A stretch of DNA of 64,000 nucleotides from Ophiosphaerella korrae (lineage: Eukaryota > Ascomycota > Dothideomycetes > Pleosporales > Phaeosphaeriaceae): assembly GCA_028456385.1 (NCBI GenBank), contig JALNQF010000108.1, positions 89,629 through 153,628 on the forward strand, written 5' to 3'. Positions 11,464-23,057 of the stretch are shown in pieces; the stretch's first letter is position 1, and each line of letters opens with the position of its first letter. A model generated the notes under the pieces. It saw only the letters and a program-made list of their open reading frames with translations. It was not told the origin of the DNA and did not search any database. The position numbers and the translations under genes are program-made.

Positions 11464-13292
11464 TCAATTAATTCCCAAAATAGTCCTCCCCTTCATGTCC
11501 CCTCGTCCACCAAGCGCAGTTCCTAACACATCACCCTCCGCCCCATGCGAGAGTAGGAGATCGATCATTTGGCTTCGCTCTCTACTTTCCAGCGTTTTCG
11601 AGGTCAACGCTAGGTATAATGGTGTCTCGCCCTCTTCTGATTCGTGGTTGACGTCTGCGCCCCTAGCAACGAGATATTTTGCCACCTTGTACGCTCCAGG
11701 CGTCTTGACAGCGTGTATTAGAGGAGTTTCTCCTCTGTCGTTTGCAGTATTGATCGAGTGTCCTTGGGTAAAGAGGTATGTCACCGTGTTGACCTGTCCT
11801 CCTAACGTTGCGGCATGGATCGCGCAATGGTATTTGTTCGGCGAGGGCAACGTCTTTGTGATCTCGGCGCCAAACTCCACCAAAACATCGAGAATCTCTG
11901 GTGACATCTCGTACGCTGCGCGGATAAAAAAGAACCCAAACTCTGGGTGCGCGACCATAGGATTCGCGCCTTCCCAAAGTATTCGCTCAACATCCGCAAT
12001 GGTAGCCTCTGAGGGTATGTTAAGCAGTATTCGATCCACAGCAACTCTCTCTTCAGCATTCAAGTTCTTTCGGTTAGCTTTTGCTACTGCGATCTTGTCG
12101 CACGTGATATTTTTATGGATTATGGAGACATTTGAGCTTGCGATAGTAGATGTGTACTTTGATCGTACTTTGGTCGTCGTGGAACTGTGGGTAGTGTACT
12201 GGGCGGTTATGCCAGAACACCAGCTCCGTGTCTTCTTTAGTCGTGATTCAGGCGCAACCAATGTCCGGGTCGTGGATACACCATCATCGGTATAAAATGT
12301 ACCCCGAGACGGCGTTAGCTCATCGCGTGATGGATACATGTTCTTTTCGTTGGCTCTCGATCCTGATATTTCGATGATCCTAGAGTGCCGAAGTGGTTGT
12401 GCATCCGCATGATTGGGTATGTCTGCGAGCCAGGTACCAATACCTTTGGCTGTTGAAGACGCTGTCGTCGCCGTTTCCGAAGGAGTACTTCTACCACTGC
12501 GTCGCCCTTCACCAAGGGACAGATCTAAGGAATCTGGTCGCGGCGTCGTGGTCCTTCTGGTTTGCCTGCTGGTCGTCCGCTCATCCGCCTGGATGGTAGT
12601 GATGCATGAACGCAGCAGACGAATGGCTCGGAGAAGTGAAGAAAGCCTTTCTCGCGCGATATGATTGACTTGAATTTCTTCCATATCTGTCCTTCTTAGC
12701 AACTCATCGTGCGCCATGATCAAGTCGCTAACATAAGACCTAAGGAAAGATTCAACTGTATCCTGCTGCCCATATCTGCAAAAATAAGTATATACCCCCC
12801 GCGCAACTTCTGAGGAGCTTTACATACTGGGCAAGGTAATCAAGAGATAATTCCAATACTATTCTTGAGGCTTCGAGGTCTTGTCGCATGCTGATAAGCG
12901 GACCGCTTTGAAGAGCCTGCCAGTCATCTTTGTGGCGTTTGCTGCAGGAGAGCTTCAAGAAAGTCTTGTGTAGACGCTCGCTTGTCATATCACAAGAGTC
13001 GAGGATCTGCGCAACAGCATCAACAAGTGATGGCGGAAGAGTAGAACCAGACTTGGCAAAGTCATCTTGTGCAATGCCAAGGCCTGTTTTGATGATCAAC
13101 AGGTCGTTGTTAATCGCGTTCAGATCATGCCGTGCGTCGCGAACTTTGCGCGCAAACTGGCTGACATCTTGTATAATCTGTTTCGCGCCAATATTAGTCG
13201 TTGCGCATAACCGCACAAAGGGGCCAACTTGCTTGCGCAATCCCGATACTCAGCGCAGCACACCTAGCTGTGATTGTACTGGGTTGAGGCAT
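11464..13292 (-). CDS. Ankyrin-repeat protein with fungal STAND-type N-terminal region; 5' end frameshifted
   Basis: Two clear coding blocks on the minus strand, 13240-12828 and 12775-11464, are joined by a GTATGT...CAG intron of 52 nt that preserves frame. The first block resembles the helical N-terminal region common in fungal NLR/STAND and ankyrin proteins (Ala-Arg-Lys-Val-Arg-Asp-Ala-Arg...Leu-Leu-Ile-Ile-Lys-Thr). A Ser/Thr/Arg-rich low-complexity linker follows, then about four ankyrin-like repeats near the C-terminus, including one with the core Gly-Ala-Asp-Val-Asn and Gly-Glu-Thr-Pro-Leu-Tyr-Leu-Ala. The role is probably protein-protein interaction in signalling or non-self response. 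No in-frame ATG opens the first block. The nearest plausible start (ATG at 13292-13290) lies in a frame offset by one base and encodes the expected hydrophobic helix, so the gene carries a frameshift or an assembly error here. Confidence 0.65.
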
Positions 13293-14109
13293 CAGGTGAT
13301 GAGCCCACAAGGTTCATGATGGTACGCCCGGATTGCTTAGAGTAGGAATTGCTGGCGGCTTTCCTGAGTTTAAGTGATGAGCCTTCCTGCAATAGAGCAA
13401 TAAAGGGTAGCAATCGCCGGAAGTTGCTCTTGAAACCCCTGTGGCGGACAGGACCGTCCCACAACAAGATAACTCAGTGCATTGAACTAGGCTTCAAACT
13501 GTTAGCGTCACATAAGACGAGTAAGTGCATGGGTGCACAAGCATTACCATGTCTTCAAGGCACGCATGCATAAGGTTAGGGAGTCGTCTAGTCCGACTAG
13601 CAAGTCCAACGCAGGTGACAGGCGGTGCCATGGTGTAGGGCAGCTTGGGCAGGTAACATGACGAGGGCATTCCGCATGTTCCAGGTAAAAGTCACCAACC
13701 GTTGGGGGCGATGCGTGATCCGGTGGTGGCTTGCGCACAATCAACCTGTCAATTTAGGGTCCTGAAATGCGCCACAGTGGGGACTAGGAAATGAGCACTG
13801 GGCAGGGGCATGCGAACGGGCGTCGATCACACCTTCACACCCTTGCGCGCATGCTTGCCATCTTGCCATACAAAAGGGTTATCCCTTGTCACGATTTAGA
13901 TAGCGGTGCTCTTGGTATGCTGAAAATCTAGATACCCACTACATAGAATTGGTATTCTAGATCACAAGTAAGGCAGGAGCACTCGAAGAACCTCAGTGAA
14001 AAGATTTGCATAACAAATTATCTTTTATATCCGTCTGGCTTTTATGTAAGGGAGACCCAATAATATTCCTCTTTTTCCCATTGAACTAGATCGGCGACTA
14101 GTCTAATAA
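13293..14109. other. Intergenic, nothing recognised
   Basis: Upstream of the ankyrin gene and downstream of the GH67 gene (whose stop is at 14110). Small overlapping frames only. Confidence 0.4.
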
Positions 14110-16647
14110 TTAATCGACGATCCCAGGTGGGAGGAACGAGATGTAGTCTAGCGGTGCAAGCTCGTTGCCATTTGCCAGTCCTGTAATGCGGACCACGTCT
14201 CCCTTCTGAACATTGACGCCTTCAAACGTGATGCGGGTTGCTGAGTGGCCATCCAAATAGGTGGATGGTGCATGGCCCAGCTTATCTTCCAAGTCGCCAA
14301 CCCAACGACCAATTGTCCGGTTTCCAATCTCAAGCTGGAAGGATGCCCTTCCACCAATGATATCGTAGTAATTGACAGCCACATTGTAAGTCCCAGAAGC
14401 AAAGGTTATGCTTGTACTTGCCGTGCCGGTTACTCTGTTTGAAGTTGTAACGATGGCTGTATGCCCAGATGCTGCATGAAACGGAGTGACAGCAACTGGC
14501 TTATAGTTGGAGAGCGTCATTTTTTCTGCTTCGATGCGATAAGGGTGGTTACCGACACGTTTCATTCCGTCTGGAATCTGGGAAAGATTGAGGTAAAATT
14601 GATTGATCGAATCGCGCCAAACCAGAGCATGGCCGGCCTGAAACTTTTGCTTGAATAGCGCATGCTCGTATCGTTCGGTGTCGATTCTGTCCTTGAGCGA
14701 CTGCCATTGTTTGACGAATGCTTGCGCAGTCGCAGCACCCTCGTAGTGCGCATCATAGAAATGTTGAATGACCGTCTTCCCAGATTTGAGCCGCTGAGTG
14801 TATGGCACGTGGTGAAACCATAATAGCAGGTTGTCAGGTGTAGTCTCAATCTTTTCGTACTTCTGAGCAAGTTCTGGTGGATATTGACCCGCGTTCCCCG
14901 TGCCGTTCTTGACTGTACGATCCATTCCTATGCTGAACCGATCAGCGCGTGTCCACTGTCCCCAGCCGTTGTTGTCTTGGGAAGCTGGGTTAGGACCAAA
15001 GTGTGTATAAAGAATGTCAGTCAACGTTTGGATACCAAGATTTCCGCTATAGTTCTCATATGCAGGCCAGGACTTCATAGAGATATCAGTGATCACACTC
15101 ATCACTTGCTGATCGAATCCAAACGTCAAACGGATCCAATCTTGTAATACTTCTTCAGCATCAAGCGAAGCGTCCCATGCTAGCCTTCCGTAGGCGTACA
15201 GATTAGATAAGGCAATATGGCTTCCCAGCCAGGTGGTATTGGCCCCAACATTTACAACACCGGCATACCCACCCAACGGCCGCTGAAAGCGCTCACCGGA
15301 GATAATGTTTTTGACCTGGGAAGGACGACTGTCAGCTCGAAGGTCAGTCTCAAGTATCTCTTTCCATAGTGGACCGAGATACACAAGATGATCTTGCTGC
15401 CCTAGATATTCTTGAGTGACCTGAAGCTCGATGGCAGTGCTCGTCTTTCGTAACGTCGAAAACAAAGGACTTGGTGGCTCTCGCACTTGGAAGTCAATAG
15501 GGCCATATTTTATCTGCACAACCACGTTGTCATCAAACTTTCCATCCAGTGGTTGAAAGAAGTCGACTGCAGCGTTTGCTCGGTCCGCTTTCCAATTAGA
15601 AGGGCTAATATGGTTGTCGTAAACAAAAGCGCGGAACATGATGATACCGCCATGAGGTTTTGCTGCGCGAGCAAACATATTGGCTCCATCAGCCAACGTG
15701 CGATTGTACGTCAAGGGTCCTGGTTGGCCTTCGCTATTTGCCTTCACAAGATAGCCTGCCATGTCTGGGATACGGGCGTAGATTTTGTCTGTAATATTCG
15801 CCCACCAAGCGTCGACTTTCGGATCCAAAGGGTCAAAAGTAGGCAAACCACCGAAGTCTTTTGGCGATGCAAAGTTCAGTGAAATGCCAACTTGGATGCC
15901 GTAGGGTCGCATGACGTCCGCTATTTTACCCAAACCCTCCATATTTCGTGCGTTTAGAAGCTGCGCGTTGGCATTTACGTTGTTGACGATAATTCCATTG
16001 ATACGGACGGAGGCGAGCAGACGAGCATATTGAGCCACACGGGTAAGGTCGTTGACCACAAATCCGCCTTGGAAGAAGATTGAAGGGCCAGCATAGCCGC
16101 GCTCGATGCTTCCATCGAGGTTATCCCATTGGTTTGCCCATCGAATCCCGGCTTGAGGGTTGTTCACCATTGATGTAGTTGCAAAGTTGCCTTGTGCCAG
16201 TCGAGAAAGATACTCGTATGCGCCGTAGAGGGCTCCTCGTGCATTGTAGCCCACGATTATTACGTTTTGCCCCTGCGTACTCAGGAAAAACCCATCGTCT
16301 TCCAAATTCGCCGCCTCCGTTAGATTACCATAGGCACTCTCGTACGCTTTAAGTGTGCCGACAACGATGCTTCCTAATCCGCCACTACTGGAGTCATTGG
16401 CCTCCAACTTCCTTCCAAAAATCTCCTTGAAACCCTCTATGAGCTCTTCCTGGGCCGTGTATACCGGACTATCCTTTGTTGTGTTCAATGCGACAACTTT
16501 TGATGGAATTGACGTATAGTTGCTTGCTCCAGGTAGTGGCGCATATCGTAGCCATGCTTTAGCGCCATCTTCTGCGGAAGCTAGACCGATATTCAAGAGT
16601 ATGGTAAGGACGAAGAGTCGCACGACTGTGAGTTGCAAACAAACCAT
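14110..16647 (-). CDS. aguA: Secreted GH67 alpha-glucuronidase
   Basis: Single exon, 845 residues, close to the usual 830-845 of fungal GH67 enzymes. A hydrophobic N-terminus of about 25 residues ending Ala-Ser-Ala is a signal peptide. The central (beta/alpha)8 domain carries the catalytic acid Glu306 in Lys-Ala-Asn-Ser-Glu-Gly-Gln-Pro-Gly-Pro, and the two carboxylates expected for the inverting mechanism, Asp385 (Gly-Pro-Ile-Asp-Phe-Gln) and Glu413 (Val-Thr-Gln-Glu-Tyr-Leu-Gly). Their 28-residue spacing matches characterised family members. Many Asn-X-Ser/Thr sites fit an extracellular glycoprotein. The enzyme removes (4-O-methyl)glucuronic acid from the non-reducing end of xylo-oligosaccharides, helping xylanases complete hemicellulose breakdown. 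All key residues are intact. No other xylanolytic gene is adjacent, but a GH7 cellulase lies 38 kb away. Confidence 0.95.
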   Translation of the reverse strand: MVCLQLTVVRLFVLTILLNIGLASAEDGAKAWLRYAPLPGASNYTSIPSKVVALNTTKDSPVYTAQEELIEGFKEIFGRKLEANDSSSGGLGSIVVGTLKAYESAYGNLTEAANLEDDGFFLSTQGQNVIIVGYNARGALYGAYEYLSRLAQGNFATTSMVNNPQAGIRWANQWDNLDGSIERGYAGPSIFFQGGFVVNDLTRVAQYARLLASVRINGIIVNNVNANAQLLNARNMEGLGKIADVMRPYGIQVGISLNFASPKDFGGLPTFDPLDPKVDAWWANITDKIYARIPDMAGYLVKANSEGQPGPLTYNRTLADGANMFARAAKPHGGIIMFRAFVYDNHISPSNWKADRANAAVDFFQPLDGKFDDNVVVQIKYGPIDFQVREPPSPLFSTLRKTSTAIELQVTQEYLGQQDHLVYLGPLWKEILETDLRADSRPSQVKNIISGERFQRPLGGYAGVVNVGANTTWLGSHIALSNLYAYGRLAWDASLDAEEVLQDWIRLTFGFDQQVMSVITDISMKSWPAYENYSGNLGIQTLTDILYTHFGPNPASQDNNGWGQWTRADRFSIGMDRTVKNGTGNAGQYPPELAQKYEKIETTPDNLLLWFHHVPYTQRLKSGKTVIQHFYDAHYEGAATAQAFVKQWQSLKDRIDTERYEHALFKQKFQAGHALVWRDSINQFYLNLSQIPDGMKRVGNHPYRIEAEKMTLSNYKPVAVTPFHAASGHTAIVTTSNRVTGTASTSITFASGTYNVAVNYYDIIGGRASFQLEIGNRTIGRWVGDLEDKLGHAPSTYLDGHSATRITFEGVNVQKGDVVRITGLANGNELAPLDYISFLPPGIVD

Positions 16648-17901
16648 GCCTTTAGTTACAGCTAGTGATATGGTGGGCTACATATGCAAAATATATAATC
16701 CATATCTAAGTCGTAGGGTAAAATGTCAAATTAGTCGTAAAGAACCGGAGTAAGATGTACTGTAAAGTAGTGGAGCGCCGCCATTGGAGGAATTAGCCGT
16801 ATTGACGTACACTCTACAGGGTTCAAAGTTTCTCCGTCGGAAGTGGGCTGCTTAGAATGTAATAGATGATCCGATGTTATTCCATTATTCAGGCTAAAAT
16901 TTTAACACCAAAGATGATCAGCAAAGACATAGTACGATCGAGGGGAATTGACTACCGGATGATCACAGGTTGTGCGTAGTGGGGACAAGGTGGGGTAGCG
17001 TTCTGCCTCCCTGCCAACTAAAAAAGTAGAAAAATCACTCTTATGATGTCAACACTAGATTTTATAAAATAGATAACTAATATAATATAGAAATAGTCAA
17101 TTAGGGAATCTTAGAATACTACTGCTATAGTTATAGATACTCAGAAGAAGGATTCAAGGTAGTCTGAGTATCTTGTGGCTGCTGCTTCGTAAATGACCTA
17201 TTTTATAATTGCTTAGTTGACCAAGAGCCTGCGCCGCTACGGCGACCTAACCATACAAAAACTTCTACCATCGAGGGCTTCTGAAATATCACTGAAGGGA
17301 AGGCGCAATAGCCCAGTAATGCGGACGATAGGGCATGTTTTAAATACATGTGTATTCCGTAGCACCTGCGCCAGTATGAAGCACCTGGTGAGGACCTTGA
17401 TAGAGGGCGTTCTCTCTAAACTGTTTACATATCATCTAGATTTAGTGTCGATAATATAGCAACCTAGCCGAGAGATCTATCATCAGTTTTTTCCATCGCT
17501 CTACTTTAGTTGTGTCAGAAGAGAAAGTGTACGTCGCGTTACCACACTTAAATCGCTTTAGTCGGTTCGATTCAAGCCATAATATATACATACTATATTC
17601 TTCCTACATTAGGGAATTAGGTACCAGACATAATGGACCTCGGGATGAACGTAGGGATAGGTTGAGGACAGGATAGAGAAGTTCTAGGATAGGGTTTCAC
17701 AGGGTAGGAGAAGATGCAACTTGATAAGATGATCGATACTTTATCTATGTAATGTTGGCTAATATTATAGGTATGGGAGCGGCTACATACACCCCAACGC
17801 GCCAAGCCGCTAATCCACGGCCTTCTTTACGCTGATACACCCACTGCTTCGTCTTTGCATCATTCTCTATTATCTAACTATACCATACCCTCGATCCTAA
17901 A
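16648..17901. other. Intergenic with an AT-rich R2 repeat
   Basis: Divergent spacer between the GH67 and aldehyde dehydrogenase genes. It contains the R2 repeat at 17017-17200. An 80-codon frame at 17217-17459 and a 62-codon one at 17617-17805 show no family features. Confidence 0.4.
17017..17200 (+). repeat. Diverged repeat family R2, copy 1
   Basis: About 180 AT-rich bases. A left edge CTAAAAAAGTAGAAAAATCACTC-like and a central block around GGAATCTTAGAATACTAC...TTATAGATACTC recur, with substantial divergence, at 22741-22920 (+) and 27165-27330 (-). Partial similarity also appears near 4215-4290 and 56240-56320. Probably an old non-autonomous DNA element; the boundaries are approximate. Confidence 0.5.
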
Positions 17902-19509
17902 ATGAGTGCATCGGCGGTCGAGACGTATATGTTGTGGGTAGAAGGCAGAGAGATCGTGGGTGATGCGGATCAGTCAGAGTACCCCTCATTTTGAGTATTC
18001 TTTCGCTGATATCTTGACAGGCTCGCTATTGAAGACCCTGCCACGGGAGAAATCTTTGCTTATTGCCACACTGCATCTGCAAAGAATGTAGACGATACGG
18101 TAAAAGTGGCATACAAAGTCTTCAAGTCGGGCGTGTGGTCAAAAGCTTCACGTCATGTGCGAGCTGACACGCTCGACCGCATTGCTGAGCTTCTGACAAA
18201 AGATTTGCCACGTTTGATTCAACTAGAAGTATGCCAGACCGGACGAGCAATTCGCGAAATGAATGCACAGGTACCAACACTAGTAAAATGGTTCAAGTAC
18301 TATGCCGCCTTGATTAGGACGGAAGAGCGATCAGTCATGCCTACGATGGGCAAGCTGCACAACTGGGTTGAACGAAAACCGCTTGGTGTCGTTGCGCAGA
18401 TTACACCTTTCAACCACCCACTGTTGATTGCAGTTAAGAAAATTGCTCCTGCATTGGCCGCCGGAAATTCGATCGTGCTCAAACCAAGCGAGTTGACACC
18501 ATTGACGAGTATAGAACTAGGGAAGTTGATGAAGGAGGCTGGCTTGCCTGATGGTGTGTTCAATGTTGTAACGGGCGATGGATTGACAACTGGCAAAGCG
18601 CTCGTGGAGCATCCATTGATCAAAAAGGTTGACGTTACCGGAGGCACACTAGCCGGACGCGCTATCGGTGCCATTGCTGGACGTAATCTTGCATATTATA
18701 CCGCTGAGCTCGGTGGAAAGGCCCCTCTCATCGTTTTCGAGCAAGCAAACCTGGATCTCGCAGTCAACGGCATTGCATTTGGCAGCTTTATTGCCAGTGG
18801 TCAGACCTGCGTGGCAGCGACACGTATCATTGTGCACAATAATGTGATTAAAAAGGTACTAGAAAAATTACAACGCAAGGCCCAGAGCATAGAGAGGAGA
18901 ATAGGGTCCCCTAAAAACGCCGATTCCATGATGGGACCGCTAATATCAGCAAAGCAACTCGTGAATGTCTCAATGCTAGTGAGCGAGGCTATCGAATCGG
19001 GTGCGACTGTCGTTACTGGTGGGCAAAGGATGAGCGGCGCATCTACTCTTGATGGTACAGATTTCTGGAAAGGTTATTTTTATCCACCAACTATTCTGAT
19101 CGACGGCGAATCAAAGAAGGTTGTTGACACACGTATATGGAAGGAGGAGGCCTTTGGACCCGTTATTGTTGTCGTTGGGTTTGACACTGAGGAGGAAGCA
19201 CTGGCACTCGCTAACGACAGTGAATTTGGGCTGGGTGCAGCGATTTGGACACAGGACCTGTCACAAGCTTTTAGGGTGTCAGAGAGTATCGAAAGCGGTA
19301 TCTGTTGGGTTAATACGCACCATCGCAATGACCCAAGCTCACCCTGGGGCGGTATCAAGAATTCTGGCGTTGGAAGTGAAAACGGCATTGATGCTTATCA
19401 GGCATATACAGCAACGAAAAGCACGATTATCAACTACGCTACCAGTGAAGAAGGGCTTCAGAGCGATGACTGGTTCCGAGAGAGCGCTGGTGAGGTGAGG
19501 TATGGTTAA
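17902..19509 (+). CDS. NAD(P)-dependent aldehyde dehydrogenase
   Basis: Two exons, 17902-17972 and 18021-19509, give 519 residues. Catalytic Cys287 lies in Ser-Gly-Gln-Thr-Cys, and the general base Glu253 in Ala-Glu-Leu-Gly-Gly-Lys, 34 residues upstream as in the family. The oxyanion Asn lies in Thr-Pro-Phe-Asn-His-Pro, the cofactor-binding Lys-Pro-Ser-Glu is present, and Pro-Ser-Ser-Pro-Trp-Gly-Gly matches the C-terminal signature. The usual Phe-Thr-Gly-Gly of the nucleotide site is replaced by Asp-Val-Thr-Gly-Gly. The enzyme oxidises an aldehyde to its acid; the substrate class (aromatic, betaine-like or other) is not settled. Splice choice: the donor at 17973 (GTCAGA) keeps frame, but a GTACCC donor six bases later also would, so two residues are uncertain. 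Confidence 0.88.
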
Positions 19510-20185
19510 AAGGTCTAACGTGTTTCGTCTGGACGAGAGGTATGCATTGCTTACTAGATATCTGTATATTGTTTTGATAAGCGCCACCTGTGAACACGAC
19601 CATTGACCACCTAAGCTAGCTAAATTGTTGAACACATGGCGTGACGCATGGCAGAAAAGGGTCACCTTCCCAGAAGCGCAAACACGTGTTTGGTCGAGAT
19701 AGGATGAGTCGCGACCAGCCTTGGAAGACAGCTTTAACGTTATCCCCAAGTAGCAAATCAATGTGTGGGTTGCGCCCAATAGCCAAGTTAGGGGGTTCAG
19801 ATTACGTCGCGGTGTGACTGACTAGCAATTTTTCACCAATTGCAAACCTGCAATGCTATGTAAGTGTAACGTTTTGTGTGCTACTACTGCCTTGTTTCGC
19901 ATTTTAACAAGAGTGTCGCTGTCGTCGATTATCGCGCGAGGCTATCATGCGCCATTCCTGAGGCATTATACATATTAGCAATATACGAACTGCGGATGTA
20001 TTTGGTCGCAAAAGTGTTGCCCTTCACCGCCTCCGGCGCTGCACTCTAGCGCACTACCCCCTATGCAGGCTGTGCATTACACAAGACCAAACATTGAGAA
20101 TTACGATAAGGCTCGCGTGCCTCTGGAGCTAATTTTTTTTCTTCCGCTCAAAGAGCGATATCACCTCCATCATTGATGCGCAAAA
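19510..20185. other. Intergenic, nothing recognised
   Basis: 3' flank of the dehydrogenase and promoter of the HET gene. A 146-codon minus-strand frame (19339-19779) runs into the dehydrogenase antisense and is a shadow. Confidence 0.45.
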
Positions 20186-22207
20186 ATGTGCTGCCCCATT
20201 TGCGACTGCCTCGGCTATTGCTCCAAACCGCTTCCCAATGACTCTCACCTTGACAGCCACAAGATTGTACAGGATCGCTCACTTGATTCATTCACGCTAT
20301 CTGCTGAGAGAGGCTGCAAATTTTGCAGTTATGTTATAATGTGCTCAGCTTTGCTTCCAACAGCATCAAGAACACTACTAAATATACTGCTGTATCCACA
20401 AACGCCTACCGAAATACATTTCGAGCCAGCATATAATGTCGTTGAGGTGTATCCAAACCCAAGTAAGGGTAGACATAATACTAGCCACACGAGGCTAACC
20501 TTGATTGTAGAGAGTGAGGATCTCACTTTTCCAAAGCCTGGAAGAGACGTACCAGGGTCTTCAAAATCGGACGCCTCGCTGATGTTCTTAATGGAGAACT
20601 ACGATCGTTGCTGTGCAGAACATGAAAATTGCCGCCAGGAATCAGCTATTCTTCCCAGAAGAGTGGTCGACATCTCTGGCTCTCAATACCGCTTAGTTGA
20701 ACCAGAAAGTGGCACTAAAGGTATATATGCTACGGTATCCTACTCTTGGGGAGATCGAGGTTTTCCAATGACTACTACTCATAGCTACGAGCGATTAAAG
20801 CAAGGTATCGATCGATATTCAATGCCAATAGCTTTCCAGGATGCTGCATTCATCGCTACGATTTTGAAGATCCGCTTTCTTTGGATTGACACTTTATGTA
20901 TTATACAAGACTGCAAACTGGATTGGGAAGAACAAGCGGCAATCATGGGGGACATATTCGAAAACTCTGCGATAACAATAGCAGCCTCGTCGTCTCCAAA
21001 TCCAAATGTTTCCATTTTTGAGTCACGGCATCCGGTTCACCAAGAAGTTGAATTATCTAATGAAGGGAACCGGGATAACCTAGGTGCTTTATTTAAAGCA
21101 AGGAAAAAAATTACGCGCGGATTGCACGCAAAGATGGGTCGATCTACGGAAAGCGATCCTTTGGATTCGCGTGCATGGGCTCTACAAGAGAAAGTACTCT
21201 CAAGAAGGTTGATAAACTTCACTGCGGCAGAACTTCAATGGAAATGCCGAACGATACAGGCATGCGAATGCCACCAGAGTCCTTACGTGTCACTGCCATT
21301 CTTCCCAATGCTCCCAACTCAAATGAACGATGGAAACCTGAAACAATCCTTCAAGGGTTGGACTCAGGTGGTGGAAGAATACTCTGCTCGCGATCTAACG
21401 GTACCTGAGGATAAAATTCCTGCGCTGAGTGGTCTCGCAAAAAAGTTCTTCGCTCTGACCGGCTGCGAGTATATTGCTGGCCTATGGAGAGACAATCTCC
21501 TTTTCGATCTTGCATGGCAGCGTCACTCAAAACAACTCCTCGTTCCTTCAGCCTATCTTGCCCCATCGTTTTCCTGGGCATCAATACCGGGTGCCGTCAA
21601 TTTCCGGTTCTTAAGGTCATCCTATCCCGGTACTCGAATTCTTCACTCACAACTTGTTGATGTTCGATATAACACTTCACCGCGAAACTTTCACGCCAGG
21701 CCTATTGCGGACTTACTGATCTTGAGAGGTCATACTATAGATGCTTATTTACACTCAACTCCGATGGCACCCCTTGATTACACTCTCTGTATCATGAATA
21801 CATTTTATTCGCCACAAACCAACATGAGAGGTAGCTGCGAATTCTCCATCGACGTGCCAGTAAATACTGATGACAATTTGAAGCAGCCGCCTGAAATTTC
21901 ACGCAGGCAGTATTCAGAGCCTCATAGTCATATTGTTCAAGGCAGGGTGAAGCTTCTCAGCCTCTATTCCATTCGCCACCCGAAATATCTGTATCAAAAT
22001 TTTCTGATTCTTGGGCGATCCACAACCAATAGCCATAGCTACGAGAGGGTCGGGGTTGGTACAGGCAAAATGTATCACAATGGTCGTGTCGAAAGCGCCA
22101 TCCCAGAGCCGCAATCTTTGAGGCCATTCGAATGGCTTGCACTAGAGCCTAAAAAGGATGGAGGATGCATCGAGAATGTGGTAGAACAGGTGGTCTGCAT
22201 CGAATAA
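20186..22207 (+). CDS. HET-domain protein (heterokaryon incompatibility type)
   Basis: Single exon, 673 residues, ATG at 20186. The N-terminal 50 residues are cysteine-rich (Cys-Cys-Pro-Ile-Cys-Asp-Cys, later Cys-Lys-Phe-Cys), as in many HET proteins. The HET domain lies about residues 180-340. Its three conserved blocks are visible: Tyr-Ala-Thr-Val-Ser-Tyr-Ser-Trp-Gly, then Phe-Leu-Trp-Ile-Asp-Thr-Leu-Cys-Ile-Ile-Gln-Asp, then Asp-Ser-Arg-Ala-Trp-Ala-Leu-Gln-Glu. HET domains are TIR-related and trigger programmed cell death when different fungal individuals fuse. The partner recognised here is unknown. The gene is tail-to-tail with the kinase-HET gene (22208-23057 between them) and belongs to the accessory block at 20-32 kb. 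Confidence 0.92.
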   Translation: MCCPICDCLGYCSKPLPNDSHLDSHKIVQDRSLDSFTLSAERGCKFCSYVIMCSALLPTASRTLLNILLYPQTPTEIHFEPAYNVVEVYPNPSKGRHNTSHTRLTLIVESEDLTFPKPGRDVPGSSKSDASLMFLMENYDRCCAEHENCRQESAILPRRVVDISGSQYRLVEPESGTKGIYATVSYSWGDRGFPMTTTHSYERLKQGIDRYSMPIAFQDAAFIATILKIRFLWIDTLCIIQDCKLDWEEQAAIMGDIFENSAITIAASSSPNPNVSIFESRHPVHQEVELSNEGNRDNLGALFKARKKITRGLHAKMGRSTESDPLDSRAWALQEKVLSRRLINFTAAELQWKCRTIQACECHQSPYVSLPFFPMLPTQMNDGNLKQSFKGWTQVVEEYSARDLTVPEDKIPALSGLAKKFFALTGCEYIAGLWRDNLLFDLAWQRHSKQLLVPSAYLAPSFSWASIPGAVNFRFLRSSYPGTRILHSQLVDVRYNTSPRNFHARPIADLLILRGHTIDAYLHSTPMAPLDYTLCIMNTFYSPQTNMRGSCEFSIDVPVNTDDNLKQPPEISRRQYSEPHSHIVQGRVKLLSLYSIRHPKYLYQNFLILGRSTTNSHSYERVGVGTGKMYHNGRVESAIPEPQSLRPFEWLALEPKKDGGCIENVVEQVVCIE

Positions 22208-23057
22208 CCGTCGTTAAATTCGATACCTCGATCTCCTACTCATTATGCAAGTCAATCTAAAGGGTCTCATATATCATGATTAGCTGGTTTATCTTACGCC
22301 ATAGATGCAAAGATTGCTGCTGAACCTGTTCTAAACACGAAATGCAATAATTCTGGCCGGTTGCGGCCCACTCGTCGCAGCCGTTGCGGATGCATTTTGC
22401 CGAACTCATGATATCTCACTCTGGTCACCGAACCTGTAATGTCTTGGAAAGAATGATGAAAGATGGTAGGAAGCTAAAGGCTTAGCCTAGCAATAATATG
22501 ACAGTGTTTGTCGCGTCCTTGAAAGAAAAGTTGAGGCGGGGTTTCAAGATCTTGTGATGAGTCTGATAGCCCAACCCCGCACCACCAGTGCCTCTCACTT
22601 TTCTCCACACTGAACATAGCCCTAGCTAATGCAAGGATCAGGGCCTATTGTGGCTGAAGTGGCATGATCTGCCAAGCTTAAAGAAGCCCACAGTTTCTAT
22701 ACACACCGCGTAATACCCCGGTACATGTGTATGCTGTGGATCTAAAAAAATGTTGAAATCACTCCTAATATTGATGCTAGATAGGTACAGTAGACAATGT
22801 ATTACAATATATTATCGCTAGAAATCTTAGATTACCCCTATCTGATCTATAACTATCTAGGAAAGATATCACAGGTAATCGAAGAATCTTCAGGCTGCTA
22901 CATCTCAAGTGGTTAATTTCCCAATGTTCCGGTTGACTGAAGGTACGTATATTTGGAGTGGGGCCCTAATTTGCGGCACTTTTTGGATGCTATAAATTAC
23001 GAAAGGGATGAAAGAACACTAATAACTTTCTGGGCAGAAATTCGTTTCCAGAAATAT
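22208..23057. other. Spacer between convergent HET genes
   Basis: Holds R2 copy 2 at 22741-22920 and otherwise no credible frame. It probably contains both 3' UTRs. Confidence 0.5.
22741..22920 (+). repeat. Diverged repeat family R2, copy 2
   Basis: Shares with 17017-17200 the left-edge AAATCACTC motif, a central AATCTTAGATTAC block and a right-hand GAATCTTCAGGCTGCT-like block, in the same order and similar spacing. The central block also matches the reverse complement of about 27180-27245. Confidence 0.5.

Noticed and set aside
11297..12295. 332-codon plus-strand frame over the ankyrin gene
   Set aside because: Antisense to clear ankyrin repeats with a consistent intron on the minus strand.
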